A stretch of DNA of 64,000 nucleotides from Pseudonocardia sp. MH-G8 (GCF_002262885.1 NZ_NKYF01000008.1:124001-188000), one strand, 5' to 3'; positions 51,578-60,707 are shown, counted from the first letter of the stretch. Notes: a model not told the origin generated them from the letters alone. Numbers and translations: made by a program.

Positions 51578-52740
51578 CCCGGATCCCGTTCGGCCCGCTG
51601 GTCAAGTTCCTGACGCTGGCGGTGGTCGTGGCAATGGCCACCACCGTGCTCGCCCTGACCATCGCCAACGCCTCCGGTGGCGAGCGCACCACCTACACCG
51701 CCCGGTTCACCGACGCCAGCGGCTTGCTGCGCGGCGACGACGTCCGGATCGCCGGTGTCGTCGTCGGCAGCGTGGACGACGTGCGGATCGTGGACCGGCG
51801 TCTCGCCGAGGTGGAGTTCAGCGTGGCCCGGGACCAGCCGCTGCCCGCCACCGCGAACGCCTCGATCCTCTACCGCAACCTCATCGGGCAGCGCTACCTC
51901 GCGCTGGAGCAGGGTGCGGGACCGACGGGGGAGCAGCTGCCCGAGGGCGGCTCCATCCCGGTGGAGCGCACCCGGCCCCCGCTCAACCTGACCGTGCTGT
52001 TCAACGGGTTCAAGCCGCTGTTCACCGCGCTCGACCCGGAGCAGGTCAACCAGCTCTCCTTCGAGATCATCCAGGTTCTGCAGGGGCAGGGCGGCACGGT
52101 GAAGAGCCTGCTCGCCAGCACGGCCTCGTTGACCAACACGATCGCCGACCGCGACGAGGTGATCGGTCAGGTCATCGACAACCTGAACGCGGTGCTCGAG
52201 ACGGTCAACGCCCGCGACGGGCAGCTGTCGGAGCTGATCAGCTCGCTGCAGGCGCTCGTCTCCGGGCTGTCCGAGGACCGCGAGCCGATCGGGGAGGCGA
52301 TCGTGTCGGTCGGCGAGCTCACGGACGTGACGGCCGGCTTCCTCGCCGACGCGCGGCCCCCGCTGCGCGACGACATCGGGCTGCTGGGCGACCTGTCGGA
52401 GAACCTGAACGCGCAGGACGAGGAGCTCGAGCAGACGATCCAGAACCTGCCCGGCAAGCTCCAGACCGTCACGCGCGCCGGCAGCTACGGGAGCTGGTTC
52501 AACTTCTACCTCTGCGGGCTGTCCGGCGAGATCGGGTTGGATCCCTACCTCCCTGCCTTCGAGATCCCGGCTTTCACCAGCTCGGCGCCGCGCTGCGGCT
52601 CGGACCCGAACGGCGTGCAGGACGAGCGGCCCGAGCTGCTCGGCGGGATCCCGCCGAGCCTGCCCGACGGCGGGCCGCTGCCCGAGCTGCCGCTGCCGGA
52701 GCTGCGCCTGCCCGACCTGTCCCAGGGTGGTGGCGGCTGA
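51574..52740 (+). CDS. mceB: Mce family protein MceB
   Basis: This 388-residue MCE protein has an anchor (LVKFLTLAVVVAMATTVLAL) and an MCE domain (YTARFTDASGLLRGDDVRIA, GVVVGSVDDVRI; ILYRNLIGQRYLAL). A helical barrel with IADRDEVIGQVIDNL and a Pro/Leu-rich tail (LPELPLPELRLPDLSQ) follow. It is coupled to MceA upstream and shares a base with MceC (TGATG). Confidence 0.95.
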   Translation: MTRIPFGPLVKFLTLAVVVAMATTVLALTIANASGGERTTYTARFTDASGLLRGDDVRIAGVVVGSVDDVRIVDRRLAEVEFSVARDQPLPATANASILYRNLIGQRYLALEQGAGPTGEQLPEGGSIPVERTRPPLNLTVLFNGFKPLFTALDPEQVNQLSFEIIQVLQGQGGTVKSLLASTASLTNTIADRDEVIGQVIDNLNAVLETVNARDGQLSELISSLQALVSGLSEDREPIGEAIVSVGELTDVTAGFLADARPPLRDDIGLLGDLSENLNAQDEELEQTIQNLPGKLQTVTRAGSYGSWFNFYLCGLSGEIGLDPYLPAFEIPAFTSSAPRCGSDPNGVQDERPELLGGIPPSLPDGGPLPELPLPELRLPDLSQGGGG

Positions 52741-53705
52741 TGCCCGGCACCCGCAGCCCTGTGTCCATCGCGATCATCGGCCTGCTGGCGATCGCGCTGG
52801 TCACGGGGTTGGCCTTCAACGGGCCGGCGATCTTCGGCGGCGGCAGCACGTACAGCGCGGAGTTCGCCGAGGCCGCGGGCCTCGCCGACGGCGACATGGT
52901 CACCGTGGCCGGTGTCGAGGCCGGGCGCGTCGACTCCGTCGAGCTGGCGGGGGACCGCGTGCTCGTCACGTTCACGGTGGACGAGGCGTGGGTCGGCGAC
53001 CGCACGTCGGCGTCGATCGAGATCCGCACCCTGCTGGGCGCGAAGAGGCTGGCCCTCGATCCGCAGGGCGACGAGCAGCTCGACCCGGACCGGCCGATCC
53101 CGCTGGAGCGCACGGCGTCGCCGTTCGACGTGGTGGAGGCGTTCGACGGGCTGTCGGGCACGCTCGACGCGCTCGACACCGACCAGCTCGCGCGGAGCCT
53201 GGGTACTCTTTCCGAGACCTTCCGCGACACCCCGCCGGAGGTGCGGGGCGCTCTCGACGGCCTGTCGCGACTGTCCACCACCATCGCCAGTCGTGACGAG
53301 GAGATCCGCACACTGCTGGCCGGCACCCACGAGCTCTCCGCGGTGCTCGCCGACCGCAATGCCGAGGTCGAGAAGCTGCTGAAGGACGGCAACCTGCTGC
53401 TCGCCGAGCTCCAGCGCCGTCGCGAGGCGATCAGCAGGCTGCTCGACGGCACGATCGCGCTGTCCGAGCAGCTGCGCGGGCTGGTGGCCGACAACCGCGA
53501 GCAGCTGCGACCCACGCTGGAGCAACTGGACCGGGTGGCCGCGCTGCTGCAACGCAACAAGGACTCGCTCGGCAAGGGAGTCGGGGACCTGTCCGTGTTC
53601 CTGCGCTACTTCACCAACGCGACCGGCAGCGGCGAGTGGTTCGACAACTACGTCTGCGCGCTGGTCCCACCGACCCTCGGTCCCATCAACCCGGGGGGCT
53701 GCTGA
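52740..53705 (+). CDS. mceC: Mce family protein MceC
   Basis: This 321-residue MCE protein has an anchor (VSIAIIGLLAIALVTGLAFN), an MCE domain (YSAEFAEAAGLADGDMVTVA, GVEAGRVDSVEL; LGAKRLAL) and a helical part ending VPPTLGPINPGGC. It is the shortest of the six and lacks the low-complexity tails of MceD and MceE. It shares a base with its two neighbours (TGATG). Confidence 0.95.
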   Translation: MPGTRSPVSIAIIGLLAIALVTGLAFNGPAIFGGGSTYSAEFAEAAGLADGDMVTVAGVEAGRVDSVELAGDRVLVTFTVDEAWVGDRTSASIEIRTLLGAKRLALDPQGDEQLDPDRPIPLERTASPFDVVEAFDGLSGTLDALDTDQLARSLGTLSETFRDTPPEVRGALDGLSRLSTTIASRDEEIRTLLAGTHELSAVLADRNAEVEKLLKDGNLLLAELQRRREAISRLLDGTIALSEQLRGLVADNREQLRPTLEQLDRVAALLQRNKDSLGKGVGDLSVFLRYFTNATGSGEWFDNYVCALVPPTLGPINPGGC

Positions 53706-55120
53706 TGCCGCTCACCACCACCGACCGCCGCCAGTTGCAGTTCACCGGCCTCGTCGCGGTGATCGCCGTGCTGGTGGCGAGCGGGCTCTACGTCGTGCTG
53801 CAGGGTCCGTCGAAGATGGTCACGGCCTACTTCACCTCCGCCACCGGGGTGTTCGAGGACAACTCGGTGCGGGTGCTGGGCGTGCCCGTGGGCGACATCG
53901 TGGAGGTGGCGCCGGAGGGCACCCGCGTGCGGGTCGAGATGCGCATCGACGACCCGGACCTGAGACTCCCGGCCGACGCCCGGGCCGTCGTGATCTCCCC
54001 GAGCCTGGTCACCGGCCGCTACGTGCAGCTCACGCCCACCTACTCGGGTGGTGCGGAGCTGCAGGACGGGGCCGTGATCCCGCTCGAGCGCACCGCCGTA
54101 CCGCTCGGCGTCGACGATCTCGCCCGCACCGCGGACGAGCTCGCCGACGCACTCGGACCCAACGGTCTCAACGCCGACGGGGTGCTGTCCGACGCCCTCG
54201 ACGTCGGCGCCGCGAACCTCGGCGGCAACGGCCAGGCGCTCAACGACACGATCCACAACCTCGGTGAGCTGTCCGGCACCCTCGCCGACTCCCGCGAAGA
54301 CCTCTTCGGCACCGTCACCGAGCTGCAGTCCTTCGTCTCGACGCTCGCCGCGAACGACGACGAGGTGCGCGAGTTCAACGGGCGGCTGGAGGACGTCGCC
54401 GGGTTCCTCGCCGAGGAGCGGGGCGACCTGGGCACCGCGGTGCGCGAGCTGTCGATCGCGCTCGGCGAGGTGGCCGACTTCGTCCGGGACAACCGCGAGC
54501 TCGTGGGGTCCAACGTCGACCGGCTCACCGACGTCACCGCCGTGCTGGTCGACCAGCGCGACGCGCTCGAGGAGGTCCTCGACGTCGCTCCCGCCGCGCT
54601 CGGCAACCTCGCGCTGGCCTACAACGGCGCGTCCGGCACCCTCGACACCAGGGCGAACATCAACGAGCTGACCCTGCCGGTCCCGGTGCTGGTCTGCGAG
54701 CTGGTGCGCCGCGGCACCCCGGACGGGCTGCCGCAGGGCCTGTCCACCGCGTGCGGGAAGCTCGCGCCCGTCCTGGACGGCGCGCTGCCGCTGCCGAGCC
54801 CCGCCGAGGTGATCACCGCACTGCAGAGCGGGAAGCCGCCGCCCGTGCCGGGCCTGGCGCTGCCGACCGAACCCGCCGCGCCGGGGCAGCCCGGCCTGCC
54901 CGGACTGCCCGGCCTGCCGGTGGGTCCGGGCACGGGGGAGGAGCCGCCCGCGAGCGCCGAGTCCACCGAGCCGGGCGCGACGTCCCGGCCCGCGGAGGGC
55001 GACGAGGCCACCGGTTCCGCGGAGCCGACGGAGTCCGGGGACGCGGACGAACCGTCCGGGGACGACGAGCCCGAACGCGAGCGCGGCGGCCTGTCCGGCC
55101 TGTTCGGGGGTGGCTCGTGA
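53705..55120 (+). CDS. mceD: Mce family protein MceD
   Basis: This 471-residue MCE protein has an anchor (LQFTGLVAVIAVLVASGLYV), an MCE domain (VTAYFTSATGVFEDNSVRVL, GVPVGDIVEVAPEG) and helical repeats. A long Pro/Gly then acidic tail ends RERGGLSGLFGGGS. The tail begins near PVPGLALPTEPAAPG. Its stop overlaps mceE as GTGA. The C-terminal GGLSGLFGG motif recurs in MceE. Confidence 0.95.
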   Translation: MPLTTTDRRQLQFTGLVAVIAVLVASGLYVVLQGPSKMVTAYFTSATGVFEDNSVRVLGVPVGDIVEVAPEGTRVRVEMRIDDPDLRLPADARAVVISPSLVTGRYVQLTPTYSGGAELQDGAVIPLERTAVPLGVDDLARTADELADALGPNGLNADGVLSDALDVGAANLGGNGQALNDTIHNLGELSGTLADSREDLFGTVTELQSFVSTLAANDDEVREFNGRLEDVAGFLAEERGDLGTAVRELSIALGEVADFVRDNRELVGSNVDRLTDVTAVLVDQRDALEEVLDVAPAALGNLALAYNGASGTLDTRANINELTLPVPVLVCELVRRGTPDGLPQGLSTACGKLAPVLDGALPLPSPAEVITALQSGKPPPVPGLALPTEPAAPGQPGLPGLPGLPVGPGTGEEPPASAESTEPGATSRPAEGDEATGSAEPTESGDADEPSGDDEPERERGGLSGLFGGGS

Positions 55121-56409
55121 GCCGCCGGTTGCCGGTCCGCCTGGCCGCCGTCGCCACCGCCGCGGCGCTGCTGACCAGCGGGTGCGGCGTGCTGAGCGGG
55201 GGCCTGCGCGGCGTCGAGCTGCCCGGTGGCGCCGATCTCGGCGACGACCCGTACCAGCTCACCATCGAGTTCACCGACGTCGTCGACCTCGTGCCGCAGT
55301 CGCTGGTGAAGGTCGCCGACGTTCCGGTGGGCACGGTCAGCGACATCGCCGTCGGCCCGGACTGGACGGCCCAGGTCACCGTGCTCGTCAACGGCGACGT
55401 CGCGCTGCCGCCCGACGCGCGGGCCCGCGTGCGCACCACGAGCCTGCTCGGCGAGAAGTTCGTGGAGCTGCTGGCGCCGGAGAACGCCGCGGCCGGCCGC
55501 ATCGCCGACGGTGCCACGATCCCGCTGCTGCGCACGGGGCGCGCCGCCGAGGTCGAGGAGGTGCTCGGCGCCCTGTCGCTGCTGCTCAACGGCGGTGGAA
55601 TCGCGCAGATCCGCACCATCGCGAACGAGCTGAACCAGGCGCTCACCGGGAACGAGACCGAGATCCGCGCCCTGCTCGACGACCTCGACACGCTGGTCGG
55701 CGCGCTCGACGACCGCAAGTCCGAGATCACCCGCGCCCTGGACGAGATCAACCGTCTCAGCGGCACGCTGAAGGACCGGCGCGAGCAGATCAGCACGGTG
55801 CTGGAGGACCTGTCCCCGGGCCTGCGCGAGCTGGAGGCCCAGCGCGGCAAGCTGGTCGACCTGCTGCAGTCGCTCGACCGGCTCTCCGGCGTGGCCACCG
55901 ACGTCGTCAACCGCAGCCAGGCCGACGTGGTGGCCGACCTCGAGGCGCTGCGGCCGGTCCTCGCGAAGCTGACCGAGGCCGGGCCCGACCTGGTCGACGC
56001 GCTGCCGCTGCTGCCGACATTCCCGTTCACCGACAACTCCGTCGAGGCGTTCGGGGGCGACTACGCCAACCTGTACGTCAAGGCCGACCTCGACCTGTCC
56101 CACGTCCTCGAGAACCTCGCGCGCTCCGGGCAGCCCTTCCCCGGCCCGGACGGGCTGCCGGGGCTGCTGCCGCCCACCTCGCAGCTGCTCGGTCCGCTCC
56201 TCGGGCCGACGAGCCCGTCACTGCCGGACTTCCCGCTGCTCGGCGAGGGTGACCTGCTGCCGCTGCCGGGGGAGGTCGAGCCGCAGCCGAGCTCCGGCTC
56301 GCCCATACCGCCGGAGGACCGGACGTCCGCGCCGACGTCGGGTCCCGAGGATGAGGACGAGGACGAGGGCGGCGGTCTGCTGGGCGGCCTGTTCGGAGGT
56401 GACCGATGA
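55117..56409 (+). CDS. mceE: Mce lipoprotein MceE (LprK-like)
   Basis: This 430-residue lipoprotein has a signal peptide with lipobox LLTSGC. The MCE domain follows (YQLTIEFTDVVDLVPQSLVK, VADVPVGTVSDIAVG; LLGEKFVEL), then helices and an acidic tail (EDEDEDEGGG) ending GLLGGLFGGDR. It is the only lipidated subunit of the operon. GTG start at 55117. It is coupled to both neighbours. Confidence 0.95.
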   Translation: MSRRLPVRLAAVATAAALLTSGCGVLSGGLRGVELPGGADLGDDPYQLTIEFTDVVDLVPQSLVKVADVPVGTVSDIAVGPDWTAQVTVLVNGDVALPPDARARVRTTSLLGEKFVELLAPENAAAGRIADGATIPLLRTGRAAEVEEVLGALSLLLNGGGIAQIRTIANELNQALTGNETEIRALLDDLDTLVGALDDRKSEITRALDEINRLSGTLKDRREQISTVLEDLSPGLRELEAQRGKLVDLLQSLDRLSGVATDVVNRSQADVVADLEALRPVLAKLTEAGPDLVDALPLLPTFPFTDNSVEAFGGDYANLYVKADLDLSHVLENLARSGQPFPGPDGLPGLLPPTSQLLGPLLGPTSPSLPDFPLLGEGDLLPLPGEVEPQPSSGSPIPPEDRTSAPTSGPEDEDEDEGGGLLGGLFGGDR

Positions 56410-57647
56410 TCACCAAGATCGTCCGGCTGCAGTTGGTGGCGTTCCTGGTGGTCACGATCGCCGGAGTGGGCTACGCGGGGTTCCGCTACGCGGGCTTCGG
56501 TGACCTGTTCGGCATGACCACCTACCCGGTGCGCGTGCAGCTCGCAGCGTCGGGCGGCATCTTCACCGGTGCCGACGTGGCCTACCGCGGCGTGAGCGTC
56601 GGCCGCGTCGGGCCGCTGAGCCTCACGCCGGAGGGCGTCGAGGTGCAGCTGGACATCCGCAAGGACGCGCCGGCGATCCCCGCCGACGTCGACGCGGCCG
56701 TGCGCAACCTCTCCGCGATCGGCGAGCAGTACGTGGACCTGCAGCCGACCAGCGACGGCGAGCCGTACCTGCAGGCCGGATCGGTGGTGCCGGTGTCGCG
56801 GACCACCACGCCCGTGCCGGTGGAGGAGCTGGTCGTGAGCCTGGACGACTTCGTCCGCTCGGTGCCGCTGGACTCGCTGCGGACCGTCGTGGACGAGCTC
56901 GGCGTCGGGTTCGCCGACACCGCGCAGCCGCTGCAGAAGCTGCTCGACACCACCGACCTGTTCACCGAGGACGCCGTCGAGGCGTTGCCGCAGACCGTGC
57001 GGCTGATCCAGGACGGGCGCACCGTGCTCACCACGCAGAACGAGGTGTCCGGCTCGTTCAAGAGCTTCAGCAGCGATCTCGCGCTGCTCGCCGACCAACT
57101 GGCCGAGTCCGACCCCGACCTGCGCCGGCTGATCGAGACCGGTCCCGAGGCCTCCACCGAGGTCCGGGCGCTGCTGCGCGACAGTGGCAGCGAGATCGGG
57201 CAGCTCGTCGCAGACCTGCTCACCGTCTCCCGAGTGGCGCAGCCGCGCCAGGACGGGCTCCAGCAGCTGCTCGTGACCTACCCAGGTGTCGCCGCCAACA
57301 CCTACACGGTGGCCCCGGGCGACGCCTCGGTGCACCTGGGGCTCGCGATCAACCTGTTCGACCCCTACGCCTGCACGCGCGGGTACGAGAGCACCGACCG
57401 CCGTGCCGGCAACGACGTCGAGGAGGTGTCGCAGAACCGGGAGGCCTACTGCGCGGAGCCCCCCGGCAGCGAGATCAACGTGCGTGGCGCGCAGAATGTG
57501 CCACGAGCGCAGACCCCGATGCCACCGGCCGACGCCCCGTCGGGTCCCCCGGAGGAAGGGCTGCCCGCCGGAACGGTGCCCGCCGAGCAGGACCGGGCCG
57601 TCGCGGCGCCGCCGCTCAGCTCCCTCGCCCAGATCCTGCTCGGTTGA
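56406..57647 (+). CDS. mceF: Mce family protein MceF
   Basis: This 413-residue last MCE subunit has an anchor (LVAFLVVTIAGVGYAGFRYA), an MCE domain (VRVQLAASGGIFTGADVAYR, GVSVGRVGPLSL; IGEQYVDLQPT), a helical part and a proline-rich C-terminus (TPMPPADAPSGPPEE). It is coupled to mceE by ATGA. Genes for two Mce-associated proteins follow after a 52-bp gap. Confidence 0.95.
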   Translation: MITKIVRLQLVAFLVVTIAGVGYAGFRYAGFGDLFGMTTYPVRVQLAASGGIFTGADVAYRGVSVGRVGPLSLTPEGVEVQLDIRKDAPAIPADVDAAVRNLSAIGEQYVDLQPTSDGEPYLQAGSVVPVSRTTTPVPVEELVVSLDDFVRSVPLDSLRTVVDELGVGFADTAQPLQKLLDTTDLFTEDAVEALPQTVRLIQDGRTVLTTQNEVSGSFKSFSSDLALLADQLAESDPDLRRLIETGPEASTEVRALLRDSGSEIGQLVADLLTVSRVAQPRQDGLQQLLVTYPGVAANTYTVAPGDASVHLGLAINLFDPYACTRGYESTDRRAGNDVEEVSQNREAYCAEPPGSEINVRGAQNVPRAQTPMPPADAPSGPPEEGLPAGTVPAEQDRAVAAPPLSSLAQILLG

Positions 57648-57699
57648 CCCACCCGAGACGCGAACGTCCCGCGCGACCCGACCCCCGACGGAGAGCCGC

Positions 57700-58290
57700 A
57701 TGACCGTTCTCGACGAGAAAGACCGCACCGAGGATTCCGAGAAGTCCGGTAAGTCCGCGGCACGGCGTCGCCCGGCGCTCACGCCGGTCACCGCGCTCGC
57801 CGCGCTGGTGGCGCTCGCCGCGGTGGTCGCACTGTTCTTCGGCGGACGCTTCGTGCTCGCGCTCGGGGACGAGGGCCTCGAACTGGCGGCGCAGCGGGAG
57901 GCCGCGCTCGTGGACGGGCGCCAGGCCGCGATCAACCTCAACAGCCTGGACCACACCAACGTCGCGGCCGGGCTCGACCTGTGGGAGCAGACCTCCACCG
58001 GCACGCTCCTCGACGAGTTCCGCGCCCACCGCGCCGAATACGAGCAGGTCGTCACGCAGGCGCGGCGCGTCACCGTCGCCACCGTCAAGGACGCGGCGGT
58101 CGCCGAGCTCGACGTGCGGGCCGGTATCGCGCGCGTCCTCGTCGGGCTCGACGTGGAGGTCCGCCCGGAGGGGCAGGACCCGGTGATGACCCGCCAGCGG
58201 TTGGAACTGGAGATGACCCGCACCGACGACGGCTGGAAGGCGAGCCGGGTGGCCCCGGTGCGCACCCCGAACAGCGGTACCCCGAACTGA
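57700..58290 (+). CDS. Mce-associated membrane protein (Mas)
   Basis: This 196-residue protein has one transmembrane helix (ALAALVALAAVVALFFGGRF) and a soluble domain (HTNVAAGLDLWEQTSTGTLL; VTVATVKDAAVAELDV; MTRTDDGWKASRV). Such single-pass NTF2-like proteins follow mceF in many operons and help stabilise the Mce complex. It is in the same direction as the next mas gene, 28 bp away. Confidence 0.85.
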   Translation: MTVLDEKDRTEDSEKSGKSAARRRPALTPVTALAALVALAAVVALFFGGRFVLALGDEGLELAAQREAALVDGRQAAINLNSLDHTNVAAGLDLWEQTSTGTLLDEFRAHRAEYEQVVTQARRVTVATVKDAAVAELDVRAGIARVLVGLDVEVRPEGQDPVMTRQRLELEMTRTDDGWKASRVAPVRTPNSGTPN

Positions 58291-58318
58291 GAGATCAGCC
58301 GACACAGGAGCCCCGGAG

Positions 58319-59257
58319 GTGACCGCGATGCCGCCCCGTCCCCGTACTCCCCGCCCCCGCACGTCCCCGGCCCGCCGCCCGCGCGTGGCGGGCCTGGCGC
58401 CCGCCGCCGCCCGTCCCGACGCTCCGGCCCGCCCGGCCGGGCTCACCGACGAGCAGACCGCCGGCGCCACCGAGACCACGGCGGCGATCCCGACGACCGC
58501 GCCGGCCGAGCCCGCGCGCGGCGCCCGTCCCGATGCGGAGCGCGAGCCCGCAGGCGCCGCACCGACCCCGTCCGGCAAGCGTTCCGGCGCAGGCGCCGTC
58601 CCGACGCGGAAGGCGCGTCCGGCCCCGGAGCCGGCCCCCGAGCAGAGCGAGGACGAGCCGGAGGAGGCGGACGTCGACGCGGGCGCGGAGCCGGCGAGCA
58701 CACCCGACGAGGCTGCCGAGGAGCCCGCAGGCATCACCGCCGCGCTGCGCCGCCACGCCGTGCCCCTGCTCGTCGCCGCGCTCGTGGTGCTCGCCGCGGC
58801 AGCCGCGGTGTTCGGCGTCCTCGACGCGCGGCTGCGGGGTACCCCCGCGGCCACCAACCTGGCGCTCGTCGACGTCGGCGCCACGGCGGAGGCGTCGGGG
58901 CAGCTCGCCGACGCGATCGAGACCGTGTACTCGTTCGACTTCGCCCGCCTCGACGAGAACGAGAACGCCGCCCGCGCCGCGATCACCCCCGAGTTCGCGG
59001 CGGAGTTCGACCGCCTCTTCGCCGAGGTCCGCGCACGGGCCCCGGAGCAGCAAGCCGTGGTGTCGGCGACCGTCACCATGTCGGCGGTCAAGGAGCTCAC
59101 CGCGGACCGCGCCGTGATGGTCGCGTTCGTCGACCAACAGGCCACGCGCGCCGCCCCGGACGCCGAATCCCAGCAGCTCGCGGCAGCCGGCCGACTCACC
59201 GTGACCGGCGAGAAGGTCGACGGCCGCTGGAAGATCGCCACGGTCACGCCCCTCTGA
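58319..59257 (+). CDS. Mce-associated protein with long Pro/Ala/Glu N-terminus
   Basis: This 312-residue protein has a roughly 140-residue disordered N-terminal region (proline, arginine, then glutamate-rich) followed by one transmembrane helix (VPLLVAALVVLAAAAAVFGV). The second Mce-associated domain follows (IETVYSFDFARLDENENAAR; VTMSAVKELTADRAVMVAF). GTG 58319 or ATG 58328 could be the start. It is the last gene of the mce operon. Confidence 0.82.
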   Translation: MTAMPPRPRTPRPRTSPARRPRVAGLAPAAARPDAPARPAGLTDEQTAGATETTAAIPTTAPAEPARGARPDAEREPAGAAPTPSGKRSGAGAVPTRKARPAPEPAPEQSEDEPEEADVDAGAEPASTPDEAAEEPAGITAALRRHAVPLLVAALVVLAAAAAVFGVLDARLRGTPAATNLALVDVGATAEASGQLADAIETVYSFDFARLDENENAARAAITPEFAAEFDRLFAEVRARAPEQQAVVSATVTMSAVKELTADRAVMVAFVDQQATRAAPDAESQQLAAAGRLTVTGEKVDGRWKIATVTPL

Positions 59258-59289
59258 CCCGAGGCCCCCGGTCGGGCCCGGGACGAGGT

Positions 59290-59530
59290 GCCGTATCCTG
59301 GACGACGGTTCCACCGAAGACCGCAGGTCTGCGCGCGGCGAGTGATCGCCGGGCGTACGAAGGCCCCGCATCCGCGGGCGGCCCGCGCAGGAGGACGAGG
59401 TCATCGCGAGGCGCTCGGATTTCGCGCCTGCTACGCCCCGTGCGCTCCTGCGCCGGGGCGTTCGTCGTTTCCGAGGTCGTCGGTGGTTGCGAACCGCAAG
59501 TGGATCCACCCCGACATGAAAGACCGACCA
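59290..59530 (+). promoter_or_regulatory. L10-type ribosomal leader of rplJ
   Basis: The stretch has the CCGAAGACCGCAGG of actinobacterial L10 leaders (59312-59326 area) and a -10-like TATCCT at 59294. A terminator-like stem ACGCCCCG/CGGGGCGT sits at 59433-59440 / 59454-59461. The upstream GCGCAGGAG (59385-59393) is complementary to CTCCTGCGC (59445-59453) in the terminator loop region, so alternative folding is possible. Free L10(L12)4 would bind here and reduce rplJ-rplL expression. Confidence 0.75.
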
Positions 59531-59548
59531 CGACGAGAGGAGGCGAGG

Positions 59549-60142
59549 ATGGCCCGACCCGACAAGGTCGCGGCGGTCGAGGAGATCGCCCAGCACTTCC
59601 GGGGCGCGTCCGCCTCGGTGGTCACCGAGTACCGCGGTCTCACCATGGCCCAGCTGACGACGCTGCGCCGGTCGCTCGGCGACGGCGCGAACTACCGCGT
59701 CGCCAAGAACACGCTGGTCAAGCGGGCCGCTGAGGACGCAGGAGTCGAGGGGCTCGAGCAGCTGCTCGTCGGCCCCACGGCGATCACGTTCATCACCGGT
59801 GAGCCCGTCGACGCCGCCAAGGCCCTGCGCGACTTCTCCAAGACCAACGCGGGCCTGGTGATCAAGGGCGGCTACATGGACGGTCGCGCGCTGACCGTCG
59901 CAGAGGTCAACCAGCTCGCCAACCTGGAGTCCCGCGAGGTCCTGCTGTCCAAGCTGGCCGGCGCGATGAAGGGCACCATGGCGAAGGCCGCAGGCCTGTT
60001 CGCCGCCCCGGCGTCGCAGGTGGCCCGGATGACCCAGGCGCTGGCCGACAAGCGCGCGGAGGAGGGCGGCGAGCCCGCCCCCGCCGCCGCCGCGGAGGCC
60101 GCCCCCGACACCACCGAGGCCTCGGCCGACGCCGAGAGCTGA
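59549..60142 (+). CDS. rplJ: Ribosomal protein uL10
   Basis: This 197-residue uL10 starts ARPDKVAAVEEIAQHF and has TEYRGLTMAQLTTLRRSLGD and YRVAKNTLVKRAAEDAGVEG. It ends in an alanine/glutamate tail that carries the L12 dimers. GAGAGGAGG is before the start. It follows the leader and precedes rplL. Confidence 0.97.
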   Translation: MARPDKVAAVEEIAQHFRGASASVVTEYRGLTMAQLTTLRRSLGDGANYRVAKNTLVKRAAEDAGVEGLEQLLVGPTAITFITGEPVDAAKALRDFSKTNAGLVIKGGYMDGRALTVAEVNQLANLESREVLLSKLAGAMKGTMAKAAGLFAAPASQVARMTQALADKRAEEGGEPAPAAAAEAAPDTTEASADAES

Positions 60143-60184
60143 CCCCACCCCACTGCTCAGCACCACCCCCAGAGAGGCACCACC

Positions 60185-60571
60185 ATGGCGAAGCTGTCCA
60201 CCGACGAGCTGCTCGAGGCCTTCAAGGACCTCACCCTCATCGAGCTCTCGGAGTTCGTGAAGAAGTTCGAGGAGACCTTCGACGTCACCGCGGCCGCCCC
60301 GGTCGCCGTGGCCGCTGCCGGCCCCGCCGCCGACGCCGCCCCGGCCGCCGAGGAGAAGGACGAGTTCAACGTCGTCCTCGACGCCGCCGGCGACAAGAAG
60401 ATCCAGGTCATCAAGGTCGTCCGCGAGCTCGTCTCGGGCCTGGGCCTGAAGGAGGCCAAGGACCTCGTCGAGAGCGCCCCGAAGCCGATCCTCGAGGGCG
60501 TGGCCAAGGACGCGGCCGACGCCGCCAAGACCAAGCTCGAGGACGCCGGCGCCAAGGTCAGCCTGAGCTGA
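60185..60571 (+). CDS. rplL: Ribosomal protein bL12 (L7/L12)
   Basis: This 128-residue stalk protein has an N-terminal dimerisation part (STDELLEAFKDLTLIELSEF), an Ala/Pro hinge and the factor-binding C-terminal domain (KIQVIKVVRELVSGLGLKEA; KDLVESAPKPILEGV). It is 42 bp after rplJ and ends before a strong terminator. Confidence 0.98.
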   Translation: MAKLSTDELLEAFKDLTLIELSEFVKKFEETFDVTAAAPVAVAAAGPAADAAPAAEEKDEFNVVLDAAGDKKIQVIKVVRELVSGLGLKEAKDLVESAPKPILEGVAKDAADAAKTKLEDAGAKVSLS

Positions 60572-60595
60572 CAACCCGCGCCAGCGCAGCACGGA

Positions 60596-60623
60596 GGGCG
60601 GCACCCGGGTTCGGGTGCCGCCC
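60596..60623 (+). terminator. rplL hairpin terminator
   Basis: GGGCGGCACCC (60596-60606) pairs with GGGTGCCGCCC (60613-60623) around a six-base loop, 25 bp after the rplL stop. It ends the rplJ-rplL transcript. Confidence 0.88.
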
Positions 60624-60639
60624 TTCGGCGTTGCCGCGT

Positions 60640-60707
60640 CAAGATCCGCAGTATCGGTTGCCCATTGCTGTCGTCACGACAATGAGCAACCGATAGTTCG
60701 GATCTTG
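60640..60707. terminator. 68-base near-perfect hairpin between convergent genes
   Basis: CAAGATCCG (60640-60648) pairs with CGGATCTTG (60699-60707), TATCGGTTGC (60652-60661) with GCAACCGATA (60686-60695), and CATTG (60663-60667) with CAATG (60680-60684). This gives 24 paired bases broken by small internal loops. It lies between the rplL terminator and the 3' end of the convergent acyl-CoA ligase. It is probably that gene's terminator but is long for one. Confidence 0.7.
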
